DNA from: Closterium sp. NIES-65
Taxonomy: Eukaryota > Streptophyta > Zygnematophyceae > Desmidiales > Closteriaceae
Direction: 5' to 3'
Length of the DNA stretch: 64,000 nt
NCBI GenBank assembly: GCA_948144175.1
Contig: CANXME010001298.1
Location: 434,001 to 498,000, forward strand
Part shown: in pieces, positions 8,120 to 18,096 of the stretch
How the letters are laid out: the number at the start of each line of letters is the position of its first letter
Numbering within the stretch: the first letter of the stretch is position 1
Made by a program: the position numbers and the translations under genes
The notes under the pieces: generated by a model
Database searches by the model: none
Told to the model about the DNA's origin: nothing
Seen by the model: the letters and a program-made list of their open reading frames with translations, nothing else

Positions 8120-10332
8120 ACGCAGTCGAGCCTGTCGAGGTTACGGGTGACTCTGGTGCTGCTGAGGGTGCTGAGCCTGGGGGTGCTGAGACTGGGGGTG
8201 CTGAGCCTAGGGGTGCTGAGACTGGGGGTGCTGAGCCTGGGGGTGCTGAGCCTGGGGGTGCTGAGCCTGGGGGTGCTGAGCCTGGGGGTGCTGAGCCTGG
8301 GGGTGCTACGCCTGGGGGTGCTGAACCTGGGGGTGCTGTGCGTGCGGGTGCTACGCCTAGAGGTTCTCCGAGTGCTTCATCTCTGCGGGAGCCACTCTCT
8401 CCACAGGAGCTGCGTGAGTGGTTTGCCAGGCGCTGGAGGCGTGCTGGTGGAGCTGGAGGTTCTTTGACTACTGAGGGTGCTGTTGTCGCGGGTCCCGGAG
8501 GTGCTCGTACTGGCCGTACTGGAGCTGCTGGGCCTGCGAGTTCGACTGGAGCTGGTGCTGCTGAGGGTGTTGGCGCTGAGACTACTGCTGGCGGTCCCAC
8601 CGGTGGTGTTCTTGGTGCTGCTGGAGGTACAGGACCTGGAGGTGCTGCTGGTGCTGGTGCTGCCGTTCAGGGTACTGTTGCTGTCCCTGCTGTGTCTGGA
8701 GTGGCCGCGCGGCCTCGGCCGTACTTTGTTCCGCTCCTGCAGCAGGTTCTTGGTCTTCCGCCTTCTACTGGTCCTCCTCCTCCCTTAGAGTGTCCACAGC
8801 CTCTCCCGTCACAGTTGCAGTTACAGCCTGCCTCCCCTTTGCCTACTCCTTCTCCCTACACTGGTCCTGCTGGAGGTCTTGCTGAGCGTCGTGAGCCTGC
8901 GTCTCGCCCTACGTCACCCGTACGTGCTGCTCGCACTAGTGGTTGTGGTTCGCGTCAGCGTCCTCCTCTTGTCCCTCGCACGCACCAGATGTCTCTGCGT
9001 CTGTCCACTGCTCCTCTGCGTGCCCCTTTGCCTTCTCCTCCTGAGTCCTCTCTTCCTGCTCTTGCCGACCCAGAGTCGGACTCTCTTCGTACTGCCAGTC
9101 CTACTGTCACGCGTCTCCTTGCTACTGTTGTCACTGACCCTTCCTTTGAGTCCACTGCTGCGTCTGCCCTAGTTGCCGAGCTCGTCAACTTTGCTGCTCG
9201 CTGTCGTCTAGACTACGCTGCTAGTCTTGTCGCTGAGTCTGAGTCTGTCTGTCCTCCGTCCGTCGGGGGTGAGTGTGCTCTTAGCACGGACGTCCTTGAG
9301 GACAGGCAGGAGGAGTTCCAATGTCTTGCAGCTGCTTCACCTCATCTCGTGTCCGTACTGCTTACCCCTGAGGGAGACCCGGATGCACTTGACATCCCGA
9401 CTCCCCGCTCTTACGAGGAGGCGATAGAGGGTCCCTACTCTTCTCAGTGGCAGGCAGCTATGGATGCAGAGATGGCTTCCTGGAAGTCCACAGGCACCTA
9501 CGTTGACGCTGTCCCCCCTCCTGGGGCGAACATCGTCAGTGGCATGTTGATTTTCAGGGTGAAGCGGCCGCCGGGTTCTCCGCCTGTCTTCAAGGCGCGT
9601 TACGTGGCTCGTGGCTTCAGTCAGCGACAGGGAGTTGACTACTTTCAGACCTTCTCCCCCACCCCGAAGATGACCACTCTTCGGGTACTGCTGCACGTTG
9701 CTGCTCACCGTGACTACGAGCTGCACTCTCTCGACTTCAGCACTGCTTTCTTGCAGGGCAGCCTGCACGAGGAGATCTGGCTGCGCCGCCCACCTGGCTT
9801 CACTAGGTCTTTCCCTCCTGCTACCCAGTGGAGTCTCCGGCGTCCAGTCTACGGTCTCCGCCAGGCGCCACGTGAGTGGCACGACACACTGAGGACTACT
9901 CTTGCGGCTCTTGGGTTTGCTCCTTCTACTGCCGACCCGTCGCTGTTTCTGCGCACCAACACCTCTCTGCCGTCGTTCTACATCCTCGTGTATGTCGACG
10001 ACTTGGTCTTTGCCACAGCTGACACTGCTGGACTCGCCTACGTGAAGTCCGAGTTGCAGAAGAGACACACGTGCACAGACCTGGGTGAACTGCGCAGCTA
10101 CCTTGGCTTGCAGATCACCCGGGACAGAGCACGCCGCACCATTACCCTAACTCAGTCACACATGGTGCAGCAGGTCCTTCAGCACTTCGGCTTCACGTAC
10201 TCCTCGCCTCAGGCCACTCCTCTGCCTACTCGCCACTCGCTCTCAGCTCTGCCTTCGGATGAGTCCGTAGAGTCGAGTGGCCCGTACCCAGAGCCTGCTG
10301 GCTGCCTCATGTACCTGATGACCTGCACTTGA
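8107..10332 (+). pseudogene. A1 linker and reverse transcriptase
   Basis: 741 codons. First comes VDAVEPVEV and an array of GGAEP pentapeptides (8160-8350). Then LSPQELREWFARRW near 8395 and an Ala/Gly/Thr-rich spacer. Next is the clade-conserved RPRPYFVPLLQQVLGL near 8710, then a Ser/Pro-rich region. The reverse transcriptase follows from about 9440 (FKARYVARGFSQRQGVDYFQ, LDFSTAFLQGSLHEEIW) with the polymerase motif YVDDL near 9990. The frame stops at TGA 10330-10332, where B1 and A2 have CGA (Arg), a CpG-type C-to-T change. RNase H continues in the same frame after the stop. Confidence 0.85.
8160..8350 (+). repeat. 15-bp repeat coding GGAEP pentapeptides (A1)
   Basis: About a dozen near-identical copies of GGGGGTGCTGAGCCT. 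The array is in frame and coding, and the homologous array in A2 (53715-54000) is longer, so its length changes by slippage without breaking the frame. Confidence 0.85.
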
Positions 10333-10974
10333 CCTGACCTTGCATACCCTCTTAGCATTCTTGCACGCTATGTTGCTCCTGGGAGACACCGACCAGAGCA
10401 CATGGCTGCAGCGAAGAGGGTGTTGCGCTACTTGTGCAGTACGTCGGGCATGGGGCTAGTGCTTGGAGGACGGAGTCCAGTGGTCCTCACTGGGCACGCG
10501 GACGCTTCTTGGGCTGACGACCAGGCTACGCAGCGGTCGTCACAGGGTTACACCTTCAGCCTTGGTTCCGGCTCTGTTTCGTGGCGGGCTACTCGCTCGT
10601 CTTCTGTTCTCGGCTCCAGTTGTGAGGCTGAGATCTACGCAGGGGCCATGGCTGCACAGGAGCTTCGCTGGCTCACCTACCTGCTGACCGACCTTGGAGA
10701 GCAGCCTCGTTCTCCTCCAGTCCTGTACGTAGACAACAAGGCCATGCTGGCCTTGTGTCGAGAGCAGAGATTGGAGCACAGAAAAAAGCACATTGCTCTT
10801 CGCTACTTCCTTGCTCGTGAGCTACAGCAGCGTGGTCAGTTACGGCTTGCCTACGTGGCCTCTGAGGCCAACACTGCTGATGTCTTCACCAAGGCACTTG
10901 CGCCTTGTGATCATCCGCGCTTCTGTACGCAGCTGGGTCTTGTGCCTGTCTTGCCTCACTTGCTCACCTCTTGA
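10333..10974 (+). pseudogene. A1 RNase H
   Basis: Continues the reverse transcriptase frame beyond the TGA at 10330 and ends with TGA at 10972-10974. The RNase H acidic residues are in TGHADASWADD, SSCEAEIYAGA, YVDNKAMLAL and SEANTADVFTKAL. It would remove RNA from the RNA/DNA hybrid during reverse transcription. As read it is separated from reverse transcriptase by the stop, so the copy is defective. Confidence 0.85.
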
Positions 10975-11005
10975 TGCTGCTTGTACTGTTGCCTATATTT
11001 ATACC

Positions 11006-11333
11006 TGCTCTTGCTTGTCTAGCTTTTATATATCTATACTCCTGCATGTGAACTGGCATTGTGGCCCTGACCTTGTGCTTGGACTGTGTGGTGACGTTGT
11101 GATCCACCCTGAGCTTGCTTTGCTTTGCTTTGCTTGACTGGTCTTGTGACCCCTTGTTCTCCCCCACTTTGCTCTTGCTTGTCTAGCTTTTATATATCTA
11201 TACTCCTGCATGTGAACTGGCCCTGTGGCCCTGAACTTGTGCTCGAACTGTGTGGTGACGTTGTGATCCATTCTGAGCTTGCTTTGCTTTGCTTTGCTTG
11301 ACTGGTCTTGTGACCCCTTGTTCTCCCCCACTT
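11006..11333 (+). repeat. 164-bp tandem duplication before the A1 polypurine tract
   Basis: TGCTCTTGCTTGTCTAGC starts at 11006 and again at 11170. The two 164-bp copies differ at few positions and both include the GCTTTGCTTTGC run and CCCCCACTTTGC. A2 has only one copy at the corresponding place, so the duplication is specific to A1. Confidence 0.85.
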
Positions 11334-11347
11334 TGCCTATGGGGGTG

Positions 11348-11479
11348 TGTCAGAATATTGTAGCTTATACATTTTGTGTAGGCTATAGTGGGGCATCCCA
11401 TAGGGGGTACAACCGAATTAGGGTTAGTACTTGTACTCTCTTCTTTCATACTGCATTCATTCTCGTTCATATCTTCTCA
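11348..11479 (+). repeat. A1 3' LTR
   Basis: 132 bp, preceded by CTATGGGGGTG and followed by the duplicated target TTTTA. It has one visible mismatch to the 5' LTR, at 11415. Confidence 0.95.
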
Positions 11480-11481
11480 TT

Positions 11482-11715
11482 TTACGGGTTCAAATCCTCA
11501 ATCCCATCACAGCTAATAAAAAGGTGATCTGTGCTCTCGTGAAACTTCCACGCTTTGAAATCGGCCTGCCACCACGGCCCCGTGGAATTGCTCGTGGGGC
11601 TCTGGATGGCATCACGAACGACATTGCGGACATTGGAGCTGTAGCGTGCATACAGTCCTTTGAGGTCCACACTGCTGTGAGAGAGAGGCAAACCAATCTT
11701 GATCTTGTGTTCCAC
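11482..11715 (-). CDS. Host gene last exon, stop codon inside A1's target duplication
   Basis: 234 bp after acceptor AAATGCAG|GTG. It reads VEHKIKIGLPLSHSSVDLKG and ends CDGIEDLNP followed by TAA. The stop codon (11484-11482) is part of the 5-bp target-site duplication made when A1 inserted, so the open frame is unchanged. The original 3' untranslated region now lies 7.6 kb away, and the transcript would run into A1's 3' LTR in antisense. Confidence 0.75.
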   Translation of the reverse strand: MEHKIKIGLPLSHSSVDLKGLYARYSSNVRNVVRDAIQSPTSNSTGPWWQADFKAWKFHESTDHLFISCDGIEDLNP

Positions 11716-11794
11716 CTGCATTTATGAAAAGCAGAACATTAACATGAGCACCCAAGGTTTTGCACCAATTGACATGCGCTGATTGTTCACCTAC

Positions 11795-11938
11795 CCCGAG
11801 GAGCCAAAACGCAATGTGTTTCAGTCGCAGCACCAGCTTTGGATAGCCCTCTCTCTCATATGACAGATAGATTGCGCTGGTGAAAATGTCGTTCGCCAGA
11901 AGGACCCCCTTGTCATTCTTAGTCCAGGTCAGCAGGTC
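11795..11938 (-). CDS. Host gene penultimate exon
   Basis: 144 bp, exactly 48 codons, between acceptor CTCATAG|GAC and donor GGG|GTAGGT. It begins DLLTWTKNDKGVLLANDIF and ends LRLKHIAFWLLG. An in-frame TAG lies immediately upstream of the acceptor, so splicing is required. The downstream junction is phase 0 on both sides. Confidence 0.65.
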
Positions 11939-12165
11939 CTATGAGTCATCGTCTGGCAGTTGGGGTTTAGGATAGAAACGCAAGGGGCTTACAAATGAAC
12001 CACAACTCAGGTAGGCATGGTGAAATGCATCGGATTTTGGTAGGCATGTGTGGGGGACGACTGCTGCCCTATGCAGAGAGCCTTTGCATTCCCGATGTTC
12101 GAGAGGCCCATGCTGGACATGTGGAGGCATGCGGGGGATGGAGGGGTATAGAGGGGCGCAGCAGA

Positions 12166-12310
12166 GGACAGGAGGACAGAGTGGGCATTGGCGGGCAGCA
12201 GAGGTCAGGAGGACAGAGTGGGCATTGGCGGGCAGCAGAGGGCAGGAGGACAGAGTGGGCATTGGCGGGCAGCAGAGGGCAGGAGGATAGAGTGGGCATT
12301 GGTGGGTGAA
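12166..12310. repeat. 37-bp tandem repeat in a host intron
   Basis: GTGGGCATTGG occurs at 12181, 12218, 12255 and 12292, a constant 37-bp period over about four copies. The array lies between the tentative exon 4 and the penultimate exon and is not a multiple of three, so it is intronic or untranslated. Confidence 0.85.
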
Positions 12311-12346
12311 GAGGGTGGGGGCAGTCGGTCGGGGCCGAAGGCGCAC

Positions 12347-12419
12347 TGAAGATTGGCACCATGCAAATCTGAGTCAACGGAGCACATGACGAACTCTTTG
12401 GCTCTGCGTTCCTCGGCAT
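12347..12419 (-). CDS. Host gene exon 4 (tentative)
   Basis: After acceptor GTCAAG|AT the frame left by exon 3 continues as DAEERRAKEFVMCSVDSDLH and a few further residues, which looks like real coding sequence. The downstream donor (CA|GTGCGC) is weak and does not join the next exon in phase. The 3' boundary is therefore uncertain. Confidence 0.35.
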
Positions 12420-12703
12420 CTTGACCGGAATGATGTACCTCACCAAGGGGCATGGGCATGCATGGCATGAACAACGGGGGGCACTGGGGTAGGCAGCGAA
12501 AGTTTGGGGTATATGGGGAAAGGGTTTAGTACGTGCATGTGAAATCTGGTGGATGGACGGGAACACAAGGGAACAGGGGCACCGTTAGTGAAGAGATGTG
12601 CAAGAGAGAGGCCTGGATATGAGAGACGTGCGACATACGAGTGCTGGTGCAAAGTTACAAGGATTTGAAAGGGGGAAGCAGCCAAGTATGTACGAAACGT
12701 TAC

Positions 12704-13007
12704 CTGCAGTGAATTTGGCGACGAAGGCTGAAGGTTCCACCCGTCCCACCACCGCCTGGTGGAGGTTTGGCCGTTCTATCTTGATGTTGAAGTACTCATA
12801 CAGGTTGACTCTTCCGGTGGTGAGTACCGTGTTGCGTTTGTCCTGGAACTTCTTCCGAAACTGACCTGATCGACCAGTCTTGTTCTCCATCACAAGCATT
12901 AGGGCCGACGCCAGCGCGTTGATAATTGCTGAACGAGGGCACCAGAATTGTAGATGGGCATTCGGAGCCTCATAGACAAGTATGTCTACGGCTTTCCTTG
13001 TAGCGGC
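12704..13007 (-). CDS. Host gene exon 3
   Basis: 304 bp between acceptor CATGTAG|GCC (13008) and donor GCAG|GTAACG (12703). It enters in phase 0, matching exon 2, and leaves in phase 1. It encodes a non-repetitive, mixed alpha/beta-looking segment including AVDILVYEAPNAHLQFWCP, a hydrophobic stretch ALASALMLVMEN and NIKIERPNLHQAVVGRVEP. I do not recognise the family. This exon and the two final exons would be the best queries for a structure or profile search. Confidence 0.65.
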
Positions 13008-13109
13008 CTACATGCTCACAGTGGTTCAGGGTAAGAGAATGGTGAGATGGGTTTAGTGGCTTAGGCACAAAAAGGGAGGACTGGCTTAGTCAGAGGGTTT
13101 GAGTGCACC

Positions 13110-13560
13110 GCATCTCACAGGCCCGGGAGGAGGGTAAGGCATGTCTGGTTGGAACAAGTGGACCGAGCATACCTGCAAAGGGAGAAGATATGGGGAGGAA
13201 GAAGTTACTGGGAGGAAGGGGGTTAGGCACAAGGGCAGAGACTTGCTGCTGCAGTGTGACTGATTGCTCCCCACCTCACAACCACGGGAGGAGGGTAAGG
13301 CGGGCCTTGGGGGTATGGGTGGACCTAGCGCGCCTGCCAAGGTAGGAGAGAGAGGCGGTACGAAAGAGAGGGGAGGGGCAAAGGCACAAGGGCAGAGACA
13401 GAGTGGGACAATTTTGGTGATTGTGCCGCACCTCAAAGCAACGTGAGGAGGGTAAGGCGGGCCTTGGGGGTATGGGTGGACTGAGCGCGCCTGCCAAGGG
13501 AGGAGAGATCGCCTGGTCTAATGGTAGGGGGAGGGGCACAAGGTTAGTGACCGTCATAGT
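13110..13560. repeat. About 160-bp repeat, three units, in a host intron
   Basis: AGGGTAAGG anchors units at 13131, 13292 and 13449 (spacing 161 and 157 bp). Each unit also has CTCACA/CTCAAA before it and CCTGCCAAGG-like sequence after it. The array lies wholly within the intron between exons 2 and 3. Confidence 0.75.
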
Positions 13561-13670
13561 CAGTGAATGTGCCGCATGTCACAGGGTCGTGTGGCATGGT
13601 TTAGACCATGCCTAGTGAGGATACTTAACATGAACAAGGTAGGCAACGTATGAGGGCTTGGTACGGATAC

Positions 13671-15623
13671 CTCACATGAGAAGAGGAAGGCTTTGTACGG
13701 GACAATGAGGAAATCGTGGCCTACCGTGAACCCGTTGTGCTTCGCCGGAACAGAGGCCAATGCCATTGCATATCGGTGCGCCCACGTCCGTTGCATTCGA
13801 GTTAGTTGATGCAAGTCGAGCGTGGCTCCATTCGAGTACGCATTGTTGACAACGTCGATGATAGCAGGGCGATTTGGCTCGACCAAGACCATGGGACGCT
13901 CGTAGTTGTCTGAGTTTCCCACAGCCGCCCCACGACGCCCGCCATTAGCCGCACCAGCCGCCCCAAAACGCCCTCCGTTAGCCGCACCAGCACCACCTGA
14001 CGGCCCTCCGTTAGCCACACCAGCCGCCCCAAGACGCCCTCCATTAGCCGCACCATCACCAACGGACGGCCCGAAGTTAGCCGCACCAGCACCAACTGAT
14101 GGCCCTCCGTTAGCCACACCAGCACCAACTGACGGCCCTCCGTTAGCCACACCAGCACCAACTGACAGCCCTCCGTTAGCCGCACCAGCCGTCCCAAATC
14201 GCACTCCGTTAGCCGCACCAGCACCAACGGACCGCCCAAAGTTAGCCGCACCAGCACCACCTGACGGCCCTCCGTTAGCCGCACCATAACCACCTGACGG
14301 CCCTCCGTTAGCCGCACCGGCCCCACCTGACAGCCCTCCGTTTGCTTCCGCACTGTTTTCTGCGTCGTTCCAACCACATGCATCAGCATCGGTGTTGAGC
14401 TCCCAGTCGAATCGCTGCCCATCGCGTTGACCAGTGCCTTGATGTGAGGGTGCATATTGTCGCTGCATGGCTCTCATCTCATTCCTCGCTTGCATAAGCT
14501 CGCGCTCCAACTGGCGGGTCCGCGCGGCCTGGGCCTCAAACATCGCACGGTCTACAGTTGGCGATGCAGACTTTGTCGCACGATTTTCCATCAACTCGTG
14601 CATATACCCAGGTTCGGGGATGACGGGTTCTTTCTCTAGCTGCGCCTCGAGGTCCATTGGCTGGTTATAACCACCACACTCGTCCTCCTCGTCCAGAAGA
14701 GCATCAAATGCATCAACATCAGACTCGAATGTGCCTCCAGCCGCGGGCGGAAACTCCTGACCAGCAGCGGGCTGGAATGGGGCTCCAACCTCAGTAGGGA
14801 ACGCGACTCCAGCAGCAGACGGAGACGTTGCTCCAGCACCAGGCTGGTTTGCGCCTCCATCCGCAAACGGGAGCGTGGCTCCAGCCTCGAGCGGAATCTC
14901 TTGTCCAGCGGAAGGCAGAAACGCAACACCATCAGTTAGTCGGAAACACAGCACCATCGGAAGACGGAAACGGAGCACCATCAGAAGGCGGAAACGCAGC
15001 ACCATCGGAAGGCAGAAACGCAACACCATCGAAAGTCGGAAACGTCGCTCCAGCAGCAGTCAGAATCGCCGCCTCAGCTTCAGGCTGAAACCCCGCGCCA
15101 GAAGCAGACGTACTCGCCGCACCAGCGGCACTCGGAATCGCCGCACTAGCAACAGGCGCAATCGCCGCTCCAGCAGCAGTAGGAATCGCCGCTCCAGCAG
15201 CAGTAGGAATCGCCGCTCCATCACCACGCGCAAGCGCCGCACCAGCAGCAGGCTGACACGCTGCCTCCGCCTGAGAGTCGGACTGCTGTGCTGACCGGCC
15301 AGTCTGGTATGCGGCCATTTGCCGAGCGCGTGCTGCAGCCGTGCAGCCAGACTGGTTTCGTGCCGTTGCCCCAGCCTGGACCGCACCCAACTGGACACTA
15401 TGGACTACCGCCGAGTGCTGAACAACTCCACCGGCGGGTGCGGAGCTGCCTCGAAGCCTTCTTCCAGTAGATGCTGCCGGCTGTCGTACACCGTTCGGCG
15501 CTGTTGTGTTGCGACGTGCACCACCGGACCTTCTCCCGCTGCCTGTCGTGGTAGATGCTGCATCGATGGAGAGGCCACCATTCGATGGCATCGATAGCTG
15601 ATTGAGGGAGACAATACGATGCC
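13671..15623 (-). CDS. Host gene exon 2, repeat-rich
   Basis: The acceptor CTGCTGCAG|GG at 15624 completes a codon with exon 1. The exon reads GHRIVSLNQLSMPSNGG, a Gln/Ala-rich region, short repeats such as SDGAAFPP, an acidic patch (DEEDECGG), a likely coiled coil (ARTRQLERELMQARNEM) and a 12-residue repeat array. It ends in RTWAHRYAMALASVPAKHNG with donor GAG|GTATCC in phase 0. The frame breaks near 14935 by one extra base relative to the repeat unit. Either this is a frameshift, or a 55-bp GT-AG intron at 14954-14900, with a CTAAC branch-like motif, removes it and restores the frame. Confidence 0.6.
13920..14345 (-). repeat. 36-bp coding repeat in host exon 2
   Basis: About twelve imperfect 36-bp units encode a 12-residue repeat of the type GGPSGGAGAANG. 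Variation is mostly in the PS and AG positions (GRFGAAGAANG, GPSVGAGVANG). The period is a multiple of three and the frame is kept throughout, as expected of a translated low-complexity segment. Confidence 0.8.
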
Positions 15624-15751
15624 CTGCAGCAGAGTGCATACAACGTGGATTAATGCAATGCATGGGACAAAAAACGCAGGTGCTCGCGGATAACTAGTGC
15701 TATTGAAACCCGCTATGTACCCACCGCTAAACCAGAGCAAGTAGCACATAC

Positions 15752-15962
15752 CTTCGTCAACCCCATTTGACCCGCCAGTAGGGCTATTTGATCCGCCGGA
15801 TGCAGGGTTCGTTCCTCCGTTGGCGCTATTTTTCTGCACCGTTGAGGTTCGTGCAACAACGGCTGCTTCAACAACTGCTGCGAGCCTGAATCTTCCGCCA
15901 GTAGAGGGAGGACGAGACGGACGCGGCAAAGCCTTTCTCGTGATAGCAGAGAGGGTTTCCAT
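15752..15962 (-). CDS. Host gene exon 1
   Basis: ATG at 15962-15960 opens METLSAITRKALPRPSRP, followed by a Ser/Gly/Asn-rich tail. The donor is GAAG|GTATGT, leaving phase 1. The presumed promoter is cut short because X1's LTR begins at 16050. I chose this ATG because it is the first in a frame that joins exon 2 in phase. Confidence 0.6.
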
Positions 15963-16049
15963 TGATGCCTAGCATCACTGGAAACATTGGTAGATAAGTC
16001 ACTGAGCCCTCTTGATCCACCATATTTATAGGCCTCATACTGAAGGCAC

Positions 16050-16179
16050 TGTCAAACACATATACTATAGTCTGTGTAGGCTGTAGTGGGGTAGACAATA
16101 TGGGGTACAACACTTTTAGGTTTTCCTACTTGTACCCGCCTGCTTGCTAGTTCATTCATTCCTTCCTCATTTCTTCACA
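16050..16179 (+). repeat. X1 5' LTR
   Basis: 130 bp, TGTCAAACAC to CTTCACA, with core GTAGTGGGGTAGACAATATG and GGTACAAC. This core is closer to the X2 LTR (34178-34297) than to A1, A2 or B1. It lies 87 bp upstream of the host gene start codon, on the opposite strand. Confidence 0.85.
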
Positions 16180-16208
16180 CGGTATAGAGCAGGTTCCCTA
16201 GTGGGAAC
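16180..16208 (+). promoter_or_regulatory. X1 primer-binding site and hairpin
   Basis: CGGTATAGAGCAGG follows the LTR, a degenerate initiator tRNA-Met site. The hairpin GTTCCC-TAGT-GGGAAC lies at 16193-16208. Confidence 0.7.
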
Positions 16209-16249
16209 GCTTCTCAGGGCCCACCACTGAATTTTTTTTTCCTAACTGG

Positions 16250-17040
16250 AGCGCGAGTCGCCCCTGCCCGAGGCGCGCCTCGTTGGCCGCCCTCACGTCG
16301 CCTCTCACGCCCCCCCCCCCTCGCGCCACCCTTAGCGGCCCCGTCGCCACCCCTTACGGCCCCGTCGCCGTCCCTTACGGCCCCGTCGCCGCCCCCTCTA
16401 GGCCCCTCGCGGCCCCTTTGCGGCCCCGTCGCCGCCCCTAGCGGCCCCGTCACCGCCCTTCGAGGCCCCTCTCAGCCCCTTTGCGGCCCCGTCGCCGCCC
16501 CTAGCGGCCCCGTCACCGCCCCTATCGGCCCCGTCGCCGTCCCTATCGGCCCCGTTGCCGCCTCTAGCGGCCCCGTCGCCGCTCCTACCGGCCCCGTCGC
16601 CGCCCTTCGAGGCCCCTCGCGGCCCCTTCGCGACCCCGTCTCCGCCCCTAGCGGCCCCGTCGCCGCCCTTCGAGGCCCCTCGCGGCCCCTTTGCAGCCCC
16701 GTTGCCGCCCCTAGCGGCCCCGTTGCCGCCCCAATCGGCCCCGTCGCCGCCCCTAGCGGCCCCTTCGCCGCCCTTCGCGGCCCCTTCAGCTGCCAAGCGG
16801 CCGAACCACCGAGCCGCCGAGCCGCCCAGCCGCCGAGCCGCCCAGTAGCCGCGCCGCCCAGCAGCCGAGCCGCCCAGCAGCCGAGCCGCCCAGCAGGCGA
16901 GCCGCCCAGCAGCCGAGCCGCCCAGCAGCCGAGCTGCCGAGCAGCGGAGCCGCCCAACAGACAAGCCGCCCAGCAGCCGAGCCGCCCAGCAGCCGAGCCG
17001 CCAAGCTGCTGAGCCGCCGAGCCGCCGTCGAGCCGCTACT
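16250..17040 (+). repeat. X1 leader repeats
   Basis: Short units around GCGGCCCCGTCGCCGCCCCTA and, from about 16800, GAGCCGCCCAGCAGCC. They read as Ala/Pro/Arg-rich frames on both strands. I interpret the stretch as the untranslated leader, not coding. Confidence 0.75.
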
Positions 17041-17111
17041 GTTCCTACCGGCGCGCACCGGCCATTCCCACCCGGACTTGTGAGAGCACTCCCTGTTAGA
17101 CCACTGCTGTC

Positions 17112-18096
17112 ATGGCTACCCCCAGTGTCCTTACCTTTGATGCTGAGGGTCGTGCTGTTGACTTTGAGGTATGGGTCGATGACCTCCAGCTCTTCCTACA
17201 GTGCGATAGGGCAGACGGACTCTCCCTGTTTGATCTCACCTCTGGTGCCTCTCCTACCCCGCCTGCTACTGCTGACAGCACTGTTTGCTCACAGTGGGCC
17301 ACACGCGATGCTGCTGCCCGTCTTGCCATGCGTCGCCACTTACCGACCACTGAGCGTGCGCACTTTAGTCAGTACAAGAGTGCTAAGACCTTGTACGATG
17401 CTGTAGTTGCACGCTACTCTTCCCCTGCCATTGCTGCTCTTAGCCGCCTCATGCTGCCGTACTTGTTCCCTGACCTTGCTGCCTTTCCCACAGTCGCTAA
17501 CCTCATTACGCACCTTCGCACTAGTGACACTCGCTACCGCGCTGCGCTTCCTGCTGAGTTCTGTGCCAAGACCCCCCCCCCCATGTACATCACCCTCTAC
17601 TACATAGTCACCCGACTCCCTGACTCCCTTCACTTAGTCAGGGACCACTTCCTCTCAGTTTGCCCCACCACACTCACCGTTGACCTCCTCGAGGAGCGCC
17701 TCCAGGCAGCAGAGAAGAGCATAGTTGCTGTAGGAGCCTCTCGTGGTGACCCTCGTACCCCCGTCTTTGAGGGGTGTTCCCCCTCCCCCCTCTTGCCCTC
17801 TATTGCTTCTGCTGCTGCGGCCGACCTCGTTGGTTTTTAGTCTGTCGGCGCTGCGTCTGCCCCTAGCGAGAGACGCCGCACAGGCAAAGGCAAGGGGGGC
17901 AAGGGCGCTGGAGGGGCTGGCGGGGGCGGTGGAGGTGGCGGTGGAGGAAGTGGAGGGAGTGGGGGTTGTGGTGGGAGTGGTGGCGGGGGTGGAGGTGTCG
18001 GTGACAGCAGTGGAGGCGGAGGAGGCGGCAACGGTGGCGGTGGGAGCGGAGGCAACGGAGGTGGGGGAGGCGGCGGCAGTGGAGCTGGTCGCGGGG
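17112..18096 (+). pseudogene. X1 gag, interrupted and cut at the inversion
   Basis: ATG 17112 opens MATPSVLTFDAEGRAVDFEV, and the domain is intact to residue 242. A TAG at 17838 stands where A1 has GAG. The frame then continues through the basic GKGKGGKG stretch and a Gly-rich tract to about 18096. There it is joined to inverted reverse transcriptase (GCGCCTGGCGGACACC, the complement of the YGVRQAP coding segment). Confidence 0.8.

Larger units (their letters stand above)
3850..11479 (+). mobile_element. Copia LTR retrotransposon A1, full length, coding region decayed
   Basis: 132-bp LTRs (3850-3981 and 11348-11479) differ at one position that I can see (G at 11415). A perfect TTTTA duplication lies at 3845-3849 and 11480-11484. 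The order is LTR, primer-binding site, GC-rich leader, gag, UAG, Cys-His motif, protease, integrase, linker, reverse transcriptase, RNase H, polypurine tract, LTR, which is Ty1/copia order with integrase before reverse transcriptase. The polyprotein has in-frame stops at 6145, 7106 and 10330. Frameshifts lie near 6943 and in the C-run near 8030. Despite near-identical LTRs this copy could not move by itself as read. It interrupts the host gene exactly at its stop codon. Confidence 0.95.
11482..15962 (-). other. Spliced host gene, family not recognised (whole locus)
   Basis: A minus-strand gene model from ATG 15962 to TAA 11484-11482, with at least six exons: 15962-15752, 15623-13671, 13007-12704, 12419-12347 (tentative), 11938-11795 and 11715-11482. 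Splice phases agree across the exon 1/2, 2/3, tentative 3/4 and last junctions, which supports a real gene. I could not connect 12347 to 11938, so an exon or alternative junction is missing there. The predicted protein, roughly 950-1000 residues, has low-complexity repeats in its first two thirds and a non-repetitive C-terminal half. I recognise no family. A1 sits on the stop codon, and X1 begins 87 bp upstream of the start codon. Confidence 0.65.

Noticed and set aside
14932-15663. Transposon origin of the Ala/Pro-rich frame in host exon 2
   Set aside because: It joins exon 1 in phase at a good acceptor and leads into non-repetitive exons; no LTR or copia motif is adjacent.
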